Positions 21,978 to 33,479 of a stretch of 64,000 nt of DNA are shown here, piece by piece. The first letter of the stretch is position 1; each line of letters begins with the position of its first letter. The notes under the pieces were generated by a model. The model searched no databases, was not told the DNA's origin, and saw only the letters and a list, made by a program, of their open reading frames with translations. Source of the stretch: Bufo bufo (lineage: Eukaryota; Chordata; Amphibia; Anura; Bufonidae); assembly GCF_905171765.1 (NCBI RefSeq), contig NC_053390.1:140215468-140279467 (forward strand), read 5' to 3'. The position numbers and the translations under genes are program-made.

Positions 21978-22962
21978 TACTCACCTAAAGAATTATTAGG
22001 AACACCATACTAATACGGTGTTGGACCCCCTTTTGCCTTCAGAACTGCCTTAATTCTACGTGGCATTGATTCAACAAGGTGCTGATAGCATTCTTTGGAA
22101 ATGTTGGCCCATTTTGATAGGATAGCATCTTGCAGTTGATGGAGATTTGAGGGATGCACATCCAGGGCACGAAGCTCCCGTTCCACCACATCCCAAAGAT
22201 GCTCTATTGGGTTGAGATCTGGTGACTGTGGGGGCCATTTTAGTACAGTGAACTCATTGTCATGTTCAAGAAACCAATCAGAGGATGGATACGTGTTCTC
22301 ATTCTGTTTACGCCAAATTCGGACTCTACCATTTGAATGTCTCAACAGAAATCGAGACTCATCAGACCAGGCAACATTTTTCCAGTCTTCAACAGTCCAA
22401 TTTTGGTGAGCTTGTGCAAATTGTAGCCTCTTTTTCCTATTTGTAGTGGAGATGAGTGGTACCCGGTAGGGTCTTCTGCTGTTGTAGCCCATCCGCCTCA
22501 AGGTTGTGCGTGTTGTGGCTTCACAAATGCTTTGCTGCATACCTCGGTTGTAACGAGTGGTTATTTCAGTCAACGTTGCTCTTCTATCAGCTTGAATCAG
22601 TCGGCCCATTCTCCTCTGACCTCTAGCATCCACAAGGCATTTTTGCCCACAGGAATGCCGCATACTGGATGTTTTTCCCTTTTCACGCCATTCTTTGTAA
22701 ACCCTAGAAATGGTTGTGCGTGAAAATCCCAGTAACTGAGCAGATTGTGAAATACTCAGACACACCAACAACCATGCCACGCTCAAAATTGCTTAAATCA
22801 CCTTTCTTTCCCATTCTGACATTCAGTTTGGAGTTCAGGAGATTGTCTTGACCAGGACCACACCCCTAAATGCATTGAAGCAACTGCCATGTGATTGGTT
22901 GACTAGATAATTGCATTAATGAAAAATAGAACAGGTGTTCTTAATAATTCTTTAGGTGAGTG
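21978..22962 (-). mobile_element. Tc1-like transposon with internal deletion
   Basis: The ends ctcacctaaagaattatt (from 21980) and aataattctttaggtgag (to 22960) are inverted repeats. TA follows the right end (22963-22964); the left TA has decayed to TT. It lies inside the left arm of the palindrome and is absent from the right arm, which preserves the uninterrupted target (24385-24400). Confidence 0.92.
22010..22814 (-). pseudogene. Tc1-like transposase, internally deleted and frameshifted
   Basis: The family start codon would be at 22814; a small deletion near 22770 shifts the frame, and the long open frame (258 codons) begins at 22786. It has a helix-turn-helix with QSAQLLGFSRTTISRVYKEW, a second DNA-binding helix set, WSDESRF with the first catalytic Asp, and SPDLNPIEHLW with the last catalytic acid. 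The segment that should carry the second Asp, roughly 80 residues, is missing, while the frame is kept. It cannot be catalytic. Confidence 0.92.
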
Positions 22963-23189
22963 TATGTGTGTGGTTATATGGAATAAAATGTAGCAAAGAG
23001 CCAGGGGCTGGCGGCAGAAGAGGATGATGTACTTGTGGTGGGTGCAGTATGATATGCTGCTGGGAGTTTGCGTACAATATGCATGAATATGTATATATGC
23101 ATATATGTGTATGTGGTTATATGGATAAATGTAGGGAAGAGCCAGGGGCTGGCAGCAGGAGAGGATGATATACTTGTGGTGGGTAAAAC
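22963..23189 (-). repeat. Left inverted arm, inner part
   Basis: Reverse complement of 24160-24390. Contains two of the three tandem units with gccaggggctggc. Confidence 0.85.
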
Positions 23190-23329
23190 ATGGTATCGCC
23201 ACTGGTGTGTGTTGGTAGACAAGCTTACTGGGAGAGGATGATATACTTCTGGTGCCTGCAGTATGATATGGCGCTGGGAGCTTACCTGGGAGCCTCTTCT
23301 GGTACGTGTTGCTGGGTCAGACGCCGCTC

Positions 23330-23560
23330 ACCACGTGTGTGAGCGCGCGCTGTTTTAAGATGAGGTGGCGGGGGCGGGGTGAGTGACGTCAGGCGGGAAT
23401 CCTCTCTCTGCAGCGCCGATCAGCTGGTATGCCGGAGGCGGGGTTGGCGACGTCAGAGGAGGATCCCCGCTCGGCAAGCGCTGTACAGGAGGTGCGCTTG
23501 TGATCTTGAACAGGGATACTGGACCAGCGCAGGAGGACGCATTTCTGGCTTGCACTGTGT
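23330..23560. promoter_or_regulatory. GC-rich promoter-like core in the palindrome loop
   Basis: High CpG content against an AT-rich background. It has a full CRE palindrome TGACGTCA at 23384-23391, a half site gcgacgtcag at 23448-23457, and GC-box-like ggggcggggt (23371-23380) and ggcggggttgg (23438-23447). No TATA box placed. A promoter role for the element is inferred from composition and motifs only. Confidence 0.4.
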
Positions 23561-23599
23561 AATAAAATATGATGTTCGGGCTGGTGTGTTTGGAATGTT

Positions 23600-24060
23600 G
23601 TGATGGGGCTGGTGTGTGGTGACAGTATGGCTTGGCTAGAACACGCGGAGTGGATTTGAATGAACCGGGTGGCAGGGTAAATGACAGATGGGCAGTTGGT
23701 GGGGTGATTGGGTGGGGATGGAGTGGGGAACACGATGATCTATGGTGATTGTGGTGGCAGAGGGGAGTGAGCAGAATTGGAGGAGATGAGTGTGTTGGCA
23801 AAGCGAGGTGGACGCGATAGGAAGAGAGACGATTGGTGCTGGAGGGTGGTGCTGCGGCGTGGGTGCCGGTAATGGGGGTTTATGGGGGCAAATAGATGGG
23901 ACGAGGGAGAGGGTGGGGGGCAAGGGGGGGAGAGGGGCGGCGGTGGGCCAGGGAGATGGGGGTGGGATGTTTGGCGTGTGGTGGGCGGGGGTTTTAGCGT
24001 GTTGGGGGTAGGGTGTCTATGTCCAGGGGGGTTGGGGGGGGCTTTTACTGGAAGGGTGTG
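23600..24060 (+). other. G-rich loop segment of the palindrome
   Basis: Strongly G-biased on the plus strand with many runs of three to seven G (for example ggggggcaaggggggga near 23915), so G-quadruplex formation is possible. The long frames here are low-complexity (proline-rich on the minus strand) and I do not consider them genes. Confidence 0.5.
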
Positions 24061-24159
24061 CATGCATCTGGATGAAGAAAATGAGGATAAGGGGTGAAGT
24101 ATACGGTGGCAATGGTAGACTGCGATCTAGGGTTTAGAAACAGTTGGTCTCACAGTTGG

Positions 24160-25300
24160 TTTTACCCACCACAAGTATATCATCCTCTCCTGCTGCCAGC
24201 CCCTGGCTCTTCCCTACATTTATCCATATAACCACATACACATATACTGTATGCATATATACATATTCATGCATATTGTACGCAAACTCCCAGCAGCATA
24301 TCATACTGCACCCACCACAAGTACATCATCCTCTTCTGCCGCCAGCCCCTGGCTCTTTGCTCATTTTATTCCATATAACCACACATATATATATACATAT
24401 AGATATGTTCAGTACGCTTGTCCACCAGCATACAACAACGGCAATATCATGCTGTACCCACCACAAGTATATAATCCTCCCCTACCGCCAGCCCCTGGCC
24501 CTTCCCTACATTTATTCCATACAACCACATACATATATATATACATATTCATGGATTTTGTACCTTCTTCTCTCGTTTTCACCTGCAGCCATCTGGCCAC
24601 TCTTGCTGCTGACGCCCCCAAGGTAAACCTCCCATTTCCCTCTGTCCTGCACACCTATACACCACATTATACAGGTGTACACTTCACTACACACTGCCAC
24701 AAATACACGCCACCATAAAAGCATCATACCAGGGACATCAAGATGTTCCATCATGGTCCAGCACTAGAACCTCGTTTCATGCCACATATATCTACCTATA
24801 TAATAAAGCTGTCCATTTATGACACACTGGAGTACGCAAATTTCATACGTGCAAATGATATTAGACATCACTGGGTCCATGAGTGACCTTACACGCGCAA
24901 TATGCAACATATGTACCAAACATCTATTGATTCTCTTTTCCTTTAAACGATTGAACTATTTTAGTTTAAACTGGCATTCACATTTTATTCTTCTATGTAA
25001 ACCACAGCTCTTATCATTTTATATTTATATAAATATATATCTTTTATTGTATAAATGTACATACATACCCCTCAAATTTTTTTATTGTATAATTGCACGT
25101 ACATACCCCACTAATTATGTGGGGATATATTTGGCTTCGGCATTTTCGTAGTATTTTTTTAGATTTGAGAAAGGAGTTATAAACTCTGAAACGCGTTGTC
25201 CATTGCACAATAAACAGCTATTACACCAAAAATTGAGGTCGTCTTTTGTGCGCCAAAGAAGTACCCTACCGTGTGCCAGCACACAAACCATTCACCACTT
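24160..25300 (+). repeat. Right inverted arm, uninterrupted
   Basis: Complete 1141-bp arm pairing with 21061-23189 minus the Tc1. It preserves the pre-insertion site for Tc1. Ends ccattcaccactt, mirror of aagtggtgaatgg at 21061. Confidence 0.9.
25162..25201 (+). ncRNA. Hammerhead-like hairpin in the right arm
   Basis: Plus-strand copy of the hairpin at 21168-21207: UUGAGAAAG, stem GAGUU-AUA-AACUC, GAAAC, AC-GCGUU-GU, C. Followed by caataaacagc, a possible polyadenylation-like signal. Confidence 0.4.
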
Positions 25301-25310
25301 AATTCTCCTG

Positions 25311-26692
25311 GTCAGTATAATTACAGCAATACCACGTGTATATATTTTTTTCTTGTGCTTTAATACTTAAATAAAATGGCAAATAGGCCATTTAAAAAAA
25401 TAATAATTTCATTACAACATTCACCACACAGGTAAATACTTTTATATTTTAATAGTTCTGGCATTTTCAGACACAGCAGTGCATATGATCTTTATTTTTT
25501 GCATTGTTTATTTATTTGATATTTATTATGGAGAAAAAGGAGACATTTAATTTTTTTTAAACTTTTTTTAAAACTTTCTTTTACTCTTATACATAAATAG
25601 GTGATCATTTTTCCAATAAACTGCAATGACTTACCATAGCAGCCTATGGGACACTCAGTATGTTACTATGGAACCCTGCCAGGCTACCACAAGGAATGAA
25701 CGGCTCCTCCGATAGCCACGCAGTAGCACAGCACTCCCGGGGAAAGTCATCTCAGATGCTGTCGTCACTTCAGCCATATATGTACGGCAGAGGTTGAGAA
25801 GGGGGTTGATGGCTGTTTTTAATAAACATTAAAATTGAATGCAAAGTAGATGCAAAATGGCCATTAATAACAGTTAGACAGAAAATGCACACACGGATGA
25901 AAAATGGCCGTGAAAAACTGACAATTTTTAACAGATTTTTATTTTTTTGCATTGTGTGAATGTCCCTTTAGCTGATGATGCAGATAAACATTCTCGTGTC
26001 AGAAATTAATTTTATTCTTTTGTCTTCACGATTCTCATTAATCAAATGCTAAACGCATCATGCATTAGTTGTTTTATTCATGAGTGGATTAATATTTTAT
26101 GTAAGGCTACAAACGTATTACTTGGTTTAAAAAAATTATTGCGTTTTATTGCATTTTAAATGATTTTTTTCTGTGTCACAAATAAAACAATAATTAAATG
26201 AAGGCAGGGATCGGAGTGCTCTGTGTTGTTTGCTGGAGACTCCGGGTGTAATGTGATGTCATTCATGGCACAAGTCTTCCCTGGCATGCTGTTTAAGTAA
26301 AATTTATCAATTCTATTGGCTCCCGCTGGTAAGTGTGCTTGACTGCGCTCTCCTGCTGAGTGACAAAGCAAATGTTTCAGCATTAGATCAGCCTGTGATC
26401 AGCACTGCTGATAGGGAGGTGAGAAGGAGGGGAGCTGATTATTCTTATACTGAGGATCATTACAGTCATCTGAAAACTACAACACTTTTCACCTTCACTT
26501 CTACAGCTGCTCCAAATGCTTCTCTTAACTAACCCTGAAATGGGGCTTCAGAGCCCAGGGCTCTGATAGATAAGATTATGCTCTCAACATTAAAAAAAAA
26601 AAAAACCTTTGTGTGAAGTAAGAAGGATTAAAAAAAAATTCATGATATTTTTGAAAGCTAAAGCCTTGCTACCTGCAAAAGCACAAAAATGC
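25311..26692. other. Unassigned, partly AT-rich repeat-like sequence
   Basis: 25380-25980 resembles fragments of the AT-rich TTAA elements. 26180-26540 is not repeat-like by eye and could be ancient unique sequence. No coding signal. Confidence 0.35.
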
Positions 26693-26847
26693 AAGCCTGT
26701 ATTACATCAACAGATTATCTGACCAATATCTATCCAATCAGACCAATAGTTGGTGTGTATAAGAAAAGGTCTGTGTGTGTAATTGGCCATCTGACCAATG
26801 ATTGGTCAGAAAATCTGTCCGAGAATCTGTTGGTGTAATACAGGCCT
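26693..26847. repeat. MITE, 155 bp, aagcctgtattaca ends
   Basis: aagcctgtattaca pairs with tgtaatacaggcct. Blocks cagattatctgacca and tggtcagaaaatctg are inverted copies. Same family as 20122-20488 by end sequence. Confidence 0.85.
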
Positions 26848-26863
26848 CAAAAAGGCATTTGAA

Positions 26864-27302
26864 CCTATGAAACCGGCTGACCTGTTACATGTGCTTTTGG
26901 TAGCTGAAGGCGTCTGTGTTGGTCCCATGTTCATATGTGGCAGAAAAACTATGTTTTAATATATGCAAATGAGATTCTAGGAGCAACGGGGGTGTTACCA
27001 TTACACCTAGAGATTCTGCTCTCTCTGCAACTGCCACACCCTCTGGACTTTGTTTGACATGGCCAGGCATTTTGATGTTTCCACTGTCTGGCCCTGTCAA
27101 TCAAAGTGCAGAAGGCGCGGCTGTTGCAGAGAGAGAGAGGAGCCTCTAGGAGTAATGGCAACTCCCCCATTGCCCCTAGAGGCTCCTTTGCATATATGAA
27201 AACATAATTTTTCTCAGCAATGTGAACACATATCAACATGGGACCAGCACAGATGCTTTCAGCTGCCAAGAGCACATGTAACAGGTCAACCAGTTTCATA
27301 GG
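26864..27302. repeat. Palindromic MITE, arms about 200 bp
   Basis: cctatgaaaccggctgacct at the left pairs with aggtcaaccagtttcatagg at the right; acatgtgct with agcacatgt; agcctctagg with cctagaggct. It abuts the next MITE at 27327. Confidence 0.85.
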
Positions 27303-27326
27303 TACAAAACTGCTGACAGATGCCCT

Positions 27327-27932
27327 TTAAAGAACATTTGTCACCATAATCAACCATATTAAACTAGGCATACTGCCTGGTAGGATTGTTCTTGGTGAAT
27401 TAAATGGGCCCTCTATTTCTGTAATCGGATGTACCCTTGCAGTGAAATTCAAACTTTTATTTTTAGGCCACTTGCACACAGTCAGTGTTTGGTCAATGTT
27501 TGATCAGTGATTTCAATCAGTAATTGGAAGCCAAAACCAGGAATAGAGACTACACAGAGATGGTAGAGTGGAGAGTTTTGACCTGGTTGTGACCCAAAAT
27601 CATTATGGAAATCACTGATCAAACACTGACCAAAACACTCATGTGTGAAAGAGTCCTTATGCAATTAAGGTGCTCGGAGCACCAATAGGTTGACCTAGCC
27701 ACTTGGGGCACTGTTTTAGCTCCTCCTCCTCATCACCAATCTTGCATACGCTAATTAACATGGCCAACCCTCCTCACGGTTGTGAAACCTGGCCCTGAAA
27801 TCTCTCACATGCAATGGTGCAGTGCAGATCTCAGAGTGGGGAGAGCATCATAAGATCATTTAATTTGCCATGATCAACCCAACAGGTAGTATGCCTGGTT
27901 TAATGTTGATCATGGTGACAGATGCTCTTTAA
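27327..27932. repeat. TTAA-flanked MITE with a nested MITE
   Basis: TTAA at 27327-27330 and 27929-27932. Terminal blocks tttgtcaccataatcaacca and gttgatcatggtgacaga pair, as do ttaaactaggcatactgcc and ggtagtatgcctggtttaa. A second MITE occupies 27464-27659. Related fragment at 40378-40480. Confidence 0.85.
27464..27659. repeat. Nested MITE
   Basis: Ends taggccacttgcacaca and tgtgtgaaagagtcctta mirror one another. Inner tttggtcaatgtttgatcag pairs with ctgatcaaacactgaccaaa. Inserted in the host MITE, so younger. Confidence 0.8.
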
Positions 27933-28041
27933 TTGGTGTTTGCCTGACTTATTGTTATGTTTTTATACAGATAAAAAAAAGTTTTAATAGGAATAAAATG
28001 GTAGAAAATATTATTGTGGATTCTTACTATCAATTATATTC

Positions 28042-29930
28042 TTAACCCTTTCAGGACCTAGCAATTTTTCACTTTTGTGACCAAGCCTAATTTTGCAAGT
28101 CTGATATATGTCACTTTATGTGGTAATAACTTTGGAACGCTTTTACTTATCAAAGCGATTCTGAGATTGCTTTTTTGGTGACACATAGTACTTGATGTTA
28201 GGGGTAAATTTAAGTCAATATGTTTTACCTTTATTTTATAAAAATAAAAAAAATTACAGAAAAATTTTGAAAAATAAAATTTTTCGAAATTGTAATTTCT
28301 ACGCATTAAAGACAGATAATGATACCTCAAAAATAGTCATTAATATTCACCTATGTTGGCATCATTTAAATGTCATTTTATTTTTTAGGATGTTAGAAGG
28401 CTTACAATTTTAGAAGCAATTTTTTTCTACAACATTTTCAAAACTGACATTTCTAAAGACCAATTCAGTTTTGAAGTCACTTTGAGGGCCTTACATAATA
28501 AAAACCACCCATAAACGACACAATTTTAGAAACTACGCCGCTCAAATTATTCAAAACTGGTTTTACAAACTTTGTTAATCCTTTACAGTAGGTGCTTCAC
28601 AAGAATTAAAGGAAAAATTGTGAAATTTTTATATTTTGTTTGTGCGGATTTTTTATTTTAATCCATTTTTTCCTATAACACAGCAAGGATTAACAGCAAA
28701 ACACCCCATATGTGATGATGAATCTCTATATGGGCACACAGCATATGGTTTTTGGAGGACTGATTTTGCTGCAATGGTTTTGGGAACCATGTCACATTTG
28801 AGGTACCCCTAGAAAGGAAACCCATAAAAAGTACCCCATTTTACAAAATACGCCCCTAAATAAATGCATCAATGGGTGCAGTGAGCGCTTTGACCCAACA
28901 TGGCTTTCATAGAATTTAGAAACACTTGGCTGTGAAAATTAAAAATTACATTTTTAAAGGAAAATGTTGCTTTAGCCCCAAAATTTTTCACTTTCACAAA
29001 GGGTTACAGGAGAAATGCAACCCCCAATTTGTTACCCATTTTCTTCCTCCAATTTGTTACCCATTTTCTAATTTTTATTAACATTTTTCTGTAAATTGCA
29101 AAAAAAAAGTTTGTACAATATCCATGTAACAGCCAATAAAGGGATTACCAAAACATCACATGTTCATGGTACCCATTTTCTACTGAATACAGCAACACTC
29201 CATATGTGGTCGTAAACTGCTGTATGGGAAGATTGCAGAGTTCATTTTATATCATGCAATTTGCTGAAATTGTTTATAAGGGCCATAACATTTGTATTTT
29301 TTTTGTTGACCGACCTGTGTGAAGGCTCATTTTTTGTGGGACTGGCTGTAGTTTTTATTTGTATTATTTCTGGGTACATATGACTTTTTGATCATTTTTT
29401 TCCCCATTTTTAGGAGGTGAGGTGGGTAAAAATTCCAATCAGTGAGTGTTTTTTTATTTTTTATGCAGTTCTTCGTGCAGTATAAATTATATAATAACTT
29501 TGTTCTGTGGGTTTATACGGATATGGTGATACCAAATTTGTACAGTTTTTTTTTCATGTTTTACCACTTTTGTATCATAAAATCACTTTTTCTTAAAAAT
29601 CTTTTTTTATGCATCCCTATATCAAATTTTTCATTAAAGTAGCTGTTTGAGAGCTTGTATTTTGCAGGACGGGCTGTAGTTTTTATTGATACCATTTTGG
29701 AGTACATGACTTTTTGATAGCTTTTTATTCAATTTTTTGGGGAGGTGAGGTGACAAAAACAGCACTTCCATCATTATTTATATTTTTTTTTACTGCATTC
29801 ACCACGTAGGATAAGCAATGTGATCTCTTTATAGATCAGATCGTTACGATGTGGCGATACCAATTATGTGTAGTTTATTTTATTTTTTCATTTTTTTAAT
29901 CAATTATAAGTGAGCGGATATGGGAAAAGG

Positions 29931-29968
<38 letters not shown>

Positions 29969-30840
29969 CAAACCTTATGTGTGGGTGAACCATACTGATT
30001 TGAGCACCTGCATCCTGCTGGTGAACAGGTGAGCGACCCTATTCACCCCTTCATATCAATTTATTTATTTGTTTATTTATATTTTTATTTAAATTTGTTA
30101 TGCTTTTTTTTATGAAGTCCCACTTGGATCCAGTGGGGCAGATGGCTGTACAGTGCACTGCAATAGTCATCTACTGCAGTGCACTGTACTGTCAGTTTTA
30201 TACTGACATTAAGCTTGATCAGACCCTGTAGGGTCTATCAGGCTTAGATACATGTCAAGCCTGGATGCTTTTGTAAGGTATCATGTTGCCATGGTAACCA
30301 TCAGGATGCTGATATCGCAGCATGGTGGCCCTATGAGGGAGAGATGGAGCTCCCTCCTTCTGTTAACCCCATGGATGCCTCGGGTGGCTACTGACTGCGA
30401 CATCTAAGGTGTTAAATGGCCGCAATCAGTGCTGGCACCTGCTGCTGATGGTGGCGGCTTGGAAACTGAGCCGCTGCCATTAAAAATCCCTGGCGCATTG
30501 GGGGGAGTGAGGGGGGAAGTTGAGGCATGGGGGCACAGAAGGGGGCACATATGGCACAGTGGAGACCCAGTGAAGTGGTCAGGGTCCTACCTCCTTGCAG
30601 TCTCTGATCTCCCTGGACAGGATCTGTGGAGATCAGACCCTGCAAACATATTTATGCTCTGATTGGTTAATCTGTACAGACTAACCAATCAGAGCAATTG
30701 CTGACAAGGGACCACTCTGATTGGGTGATCTGCGGCACCTTTAGAAGGGCAAATTATCGGGAAGGAAGCCACCGCCAGGCCACTCTTGCAGCAGTCCTTA
30801 TCTCCATTATCACCCCTTATATCTGCTGTCAGTGAGAGGT
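28042..30840 (-). mobile_element. AT-rich TTAA-type element, inverted orientation (right end uncertain)
   Basis: Starts at TTAA (28042-28045) followed by ccctttcaggacc. It carries reverse complements of blocks in 11835-14300 and 3160-4943, for example gtcactttatgtggtaataactttggaacgc in pieces. The interior holds repeated sub-blocks with gactttttgat and gtagtttttatt. The GC-rich end from about 30300 resembles 12000-12240. No transposase is seen. Confidence 0.55.
29936..29966. repeat. (TA)n microsatellite
   Basis: About 31 bp of TA inside the AT-rich element. Confidence 0.95.
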
Positions 30841-30844
30841 GTAT

Positions 30845-31115
30845 GTATAGATTTTAGGGTCTGCAAAACGCAGATCTGCATAAAATACGGATGACATCGA
30901 TGGGCATTCCGTATTTTGCAGAACAGCTGTCCCCTTATAGAACAGTCCTATGCTTGTCCGTAATGCGGACAATAAAAATACATGTTCTACTCTTTTGAGG
31001 AATGGACATACGGAAACTGAATGCACACGGAGTAACTTCAGTATGTTTTGCGGACCCATTGAAATGAATGGATCTGCATACGGTCCACAAAAAAGACCGA
31101 ACGGAGAGCATGGAG
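30845..31115. repeat. Degenerate MITE related to the gcggatccg group
   Basis: Shares the gcttgtccg, gcggacccattgaaatgaatgg and atacggtcc-type blocks seen in 15075-15396 and 33141-33470, but the ends have decayed. Confidence 0.6.
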
Positions 31116-31244
31116 AAACATGATGGGAAGATGAGGCATTTGATTTTGAGACAAAACTAAAATACATAAAAACATAAGTGTATTAACTAAAGATCCTGCT
31201 GTAGTGCAATTTTCAGCAATGTAGATAATAGACATAATGCAAAT

Positions 31245-31901
31245 TTAAAGGGTTTCTGTCACCAGATTTTACCCTATTAAACTAGCTGACATGTGCAATG
31301 TGCTAATGTCAGCTAAACCTAACTAGCCTATTCCTACTTTTATCTATGCCCCCGTTACGCCAGAAATATAACTTTTATAATATGCTAATTAGCCTCTAGG
31401 AGCAGGGGGGGCGTTGTTCCTGCTCCTAGAGGCTCCGTTGTCGCCTCCCTCCAAGTCTTGATTGACAGGGCCAGGCAGCGCTCACATCTGTCTGCCAGCC
31501 CTGTGCTCTGGTGAAATCTCGCGCCGTTCAGCATTCGGCGCAGGCGTGGTGAGGAAGCTGGCAGCCTGCGAGCGTCTTTCACTCACGGCGCCTGCGCCAA
31601 ATACTGAACGGCGCAAGATTATACCAGAGAACAGGGCTGGCAGACGGATGCAAATGCTGCCTATCCCTGTCAATCAGGACTTGGAGGAAGGCGACAAAGG
31701 TGGGAGAACGGAGCCTCTGGAAGCAGAAACAACGCCCCCCCTGCTGCTAGAGGCTAATTAGCAAATTATAAAAGTTATATTTCTGGCGTAACGGGGGCAT
31801 AATTAATAGTAGGAATAGGCTAGTTAGGTTTAGCTGACATTAGCACATCGCTAATGTCAGCTAGCTTAATAGGGTTAAATCTGGTGACAAAATCCCTTTA
31901 A
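31245..31901. repeat. Complete palindromic TTAA-type MITE
   Basis: TTAA at 31245-31248 and 31898-31901. tttaaagggtttctgtcacc mirrors ggtgacaaaatccctttaaa. The arms extend almost to the centre (gtcagctaaacctaactagc with gctagttaggtttagctgac; agcctctaggagca with the inverted copy). piggyBac-type mobilisation is inferred from the TTAA. A half copy lies at 5918-6258. Confidence 0.9.
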
Positions 31902-32159
31902 AAATCTGATGTTTGTGCTCGTATTTTCTGCTACATGTAAATGAAGTCTTAAAAACCCCATCCCATGTATGTTAGTAGGACTTGTGGATTTTCAGTGCAG
32001 AATGTACATCACTCTGCCTTGTATAAAAGTGACTTTAGGAGGAGAGCATTGGAAGTATCTGGAGCATAGACAGTAGAGGGCCCCTGCACAAAAATAGTGT
32101 GTGACCCCTAGCTGTTTAACAGTTAATTTTTCAAGAGTGCTCCTTGTCCTTTACTATGA

Positions 32160-33470
32160 CCCCTTTCACACGGGCGAGTTTTCCGCGCAGGTGCGATGCG
32201 TGAGGTGAACGCATTGCACCCGCACTGAATCCTGACCCAATCATTTCTATGGGGCTGTGCACATGAGCTGTGATTTTCACGCATCCCTTGTGCGTTGCGT
32301 GAAAATAGCAGCATGCTCTATTTTGTGCGTTTTTCACGCAACGCAGGCCCCATAGAAGTGAATGGGGCTGCGTGAAAATCGCAAGCATCCGCAAGCAAGT
32401 GCGGATGTGGTGCGATTTTCACTCACGGTTGCTAGGAGACAATCGGGATGGAGACCCGATCATTATTATCTTCCCTTATACCATGGTTATAAGGGAAAAT
32501 AATAGCATTCTTTATACAGAATGCATAGTACAATAGGGCTGGAGGGGTTAAAAAAAAAATAATAATAATTTAACTCACCTTAATCCATTTGCTCGCGCAG
32601 CCCGGCTTCTCTTCTGTCTTCATCTTTGCTGTGCACAGGAAAAGGACCTGTGGTGACGTCACTGCGCTCATCACATGGTCCGTCACATGATCTTTTTACC
32701 ATGGTGATGGATCATGCGATGGACCATGTGATGAGCGCAGTGACGTCACCACAGGTCCTTTTCCTCAAAGATGAAGACAGAAGAGATGCCGGCTGCGCGA
32801 GCAAGTGGATTAAGGTGAGTTACATTTTATTTATTTTTTAACCCCTCCAGCCCTATTGTACTAAGCATTCTGTATTAAGATTGCTATTATTTTCCCTTAT
32901 AACCATGTTATAAGGGAAAATAATAAAATCTACACAACACCTAACCCAAACTCGAACTTCTGTGAAGAAGTCCGGGTTCGGGTCTGGGTACCAAACATGC
33001 CGATTTTTTCTCACGCGCGTGCAAAAAGTATTACAATGTTTTGCACTCACGCAGAAAAATCGCACATTTTCCCGCAAAGCTTCCGCAACGCACCCGCATC
33101 TTATCCGGGCCAAAAACATGACGCCCGTGTGAAAGAGGCCTTAGGCCTCATGTACACGGCCGTTGTTTGGGTCCGCATCCGACCCGCCGTTTTGGCGGCT
33201 CGGATGCGGACCCATTCACTTCAATGGAGTCGCAAAAGATGTGGACAGCACTCCGTGTGCTGTCTGCATCCGTTGCTCCGTTCCGTGGCCCCTGCAAAAA
33301 AAATAGAACATGTCCTATTCTTATGCGTTTTGAGGACAAGAATAGGCATTTCTACAATGGGCCGCCCGTTCCGTTCCGCAAATTGCGGAAGGCACACGGG
33401 CGGTTTCCGTTTTTTGCGGATCCGCGGTTTGCAGACCACAAAAAACTGAACGGTCATGTGCATGAGGCCT
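32160..33470. mobile_element. Composite of two MITEs sharing one 8-bp target duplication
   Basis: The first unit (32160-33137) runs from cccctttcacacgggcg to its mirror cgcccgtgtgaaag. Its centre is the palindrome ggtgacgtcactgcgctcat with its mirror ending at 32749. The second unit (33141-33470) runs from taggcctcatgtacacgg to its mirror catgaggcct. tactatga at 32152-32159 recurs at 33471-33478, so the pair seems to have moved, or been bounded, as one. An 8-bp duplication suggests hAT-type transposition. Confidence 0.7.
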
Positions 33471-33479
33471 TACTATGAT

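Larger units (their letters stand above)
20838..25301 (+). mobile_element. 4.5-kb palindromic Penelope-like element
   Basis: Inverted arms of 1.14 kb (21061-23189 without the Tc1 insertion, and 24160-25300) enclose a 970-bp loop. A 9-bp direct repeat, attctcctg, lies at 20829-20837 and 25302-25310 and could be the target duplication. Each arm ends with a hammerhead-like hairpin followed by aataaacagctattacacc, as in Penelope-type termini. A 220-bp extension at 20838-21060 has no partner. No protein is encoded apart from the inserted Tc1. Each arm contains three tandem units of about 140 bp with the gccagcccctggctctt block. Confidence 0.75.

Noticed and set aside
23355..24063. Proline- and glycine-rich frames in the palindrome loop
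   Set aside because: They reflect G-rich composition; no domain, no start context and no similarity to known families.
24144..24718. Frames of 155-160 codons with repeated Ser-Ser-Pro-Ala-Ala-Ser-Pro-Trp
   Set aside because: They follow the 140-bp tandem units in the inverted arm; the mirrored arm gives the same peptides, so they are repeat artefacts.
21061..25300. CRISPR-like or bacterial inverted repeat system
   Set aside because: The repeats are long, few and mirrored, and the surrounding DNA is clearly vertebrate transposon-rich sequence.
30412..30662. Overlapping 77-codon frames on both strands
   Set aside because: They lie in the GC-rich end of a TTAA-type element and mirror each other; no evidence of translation.
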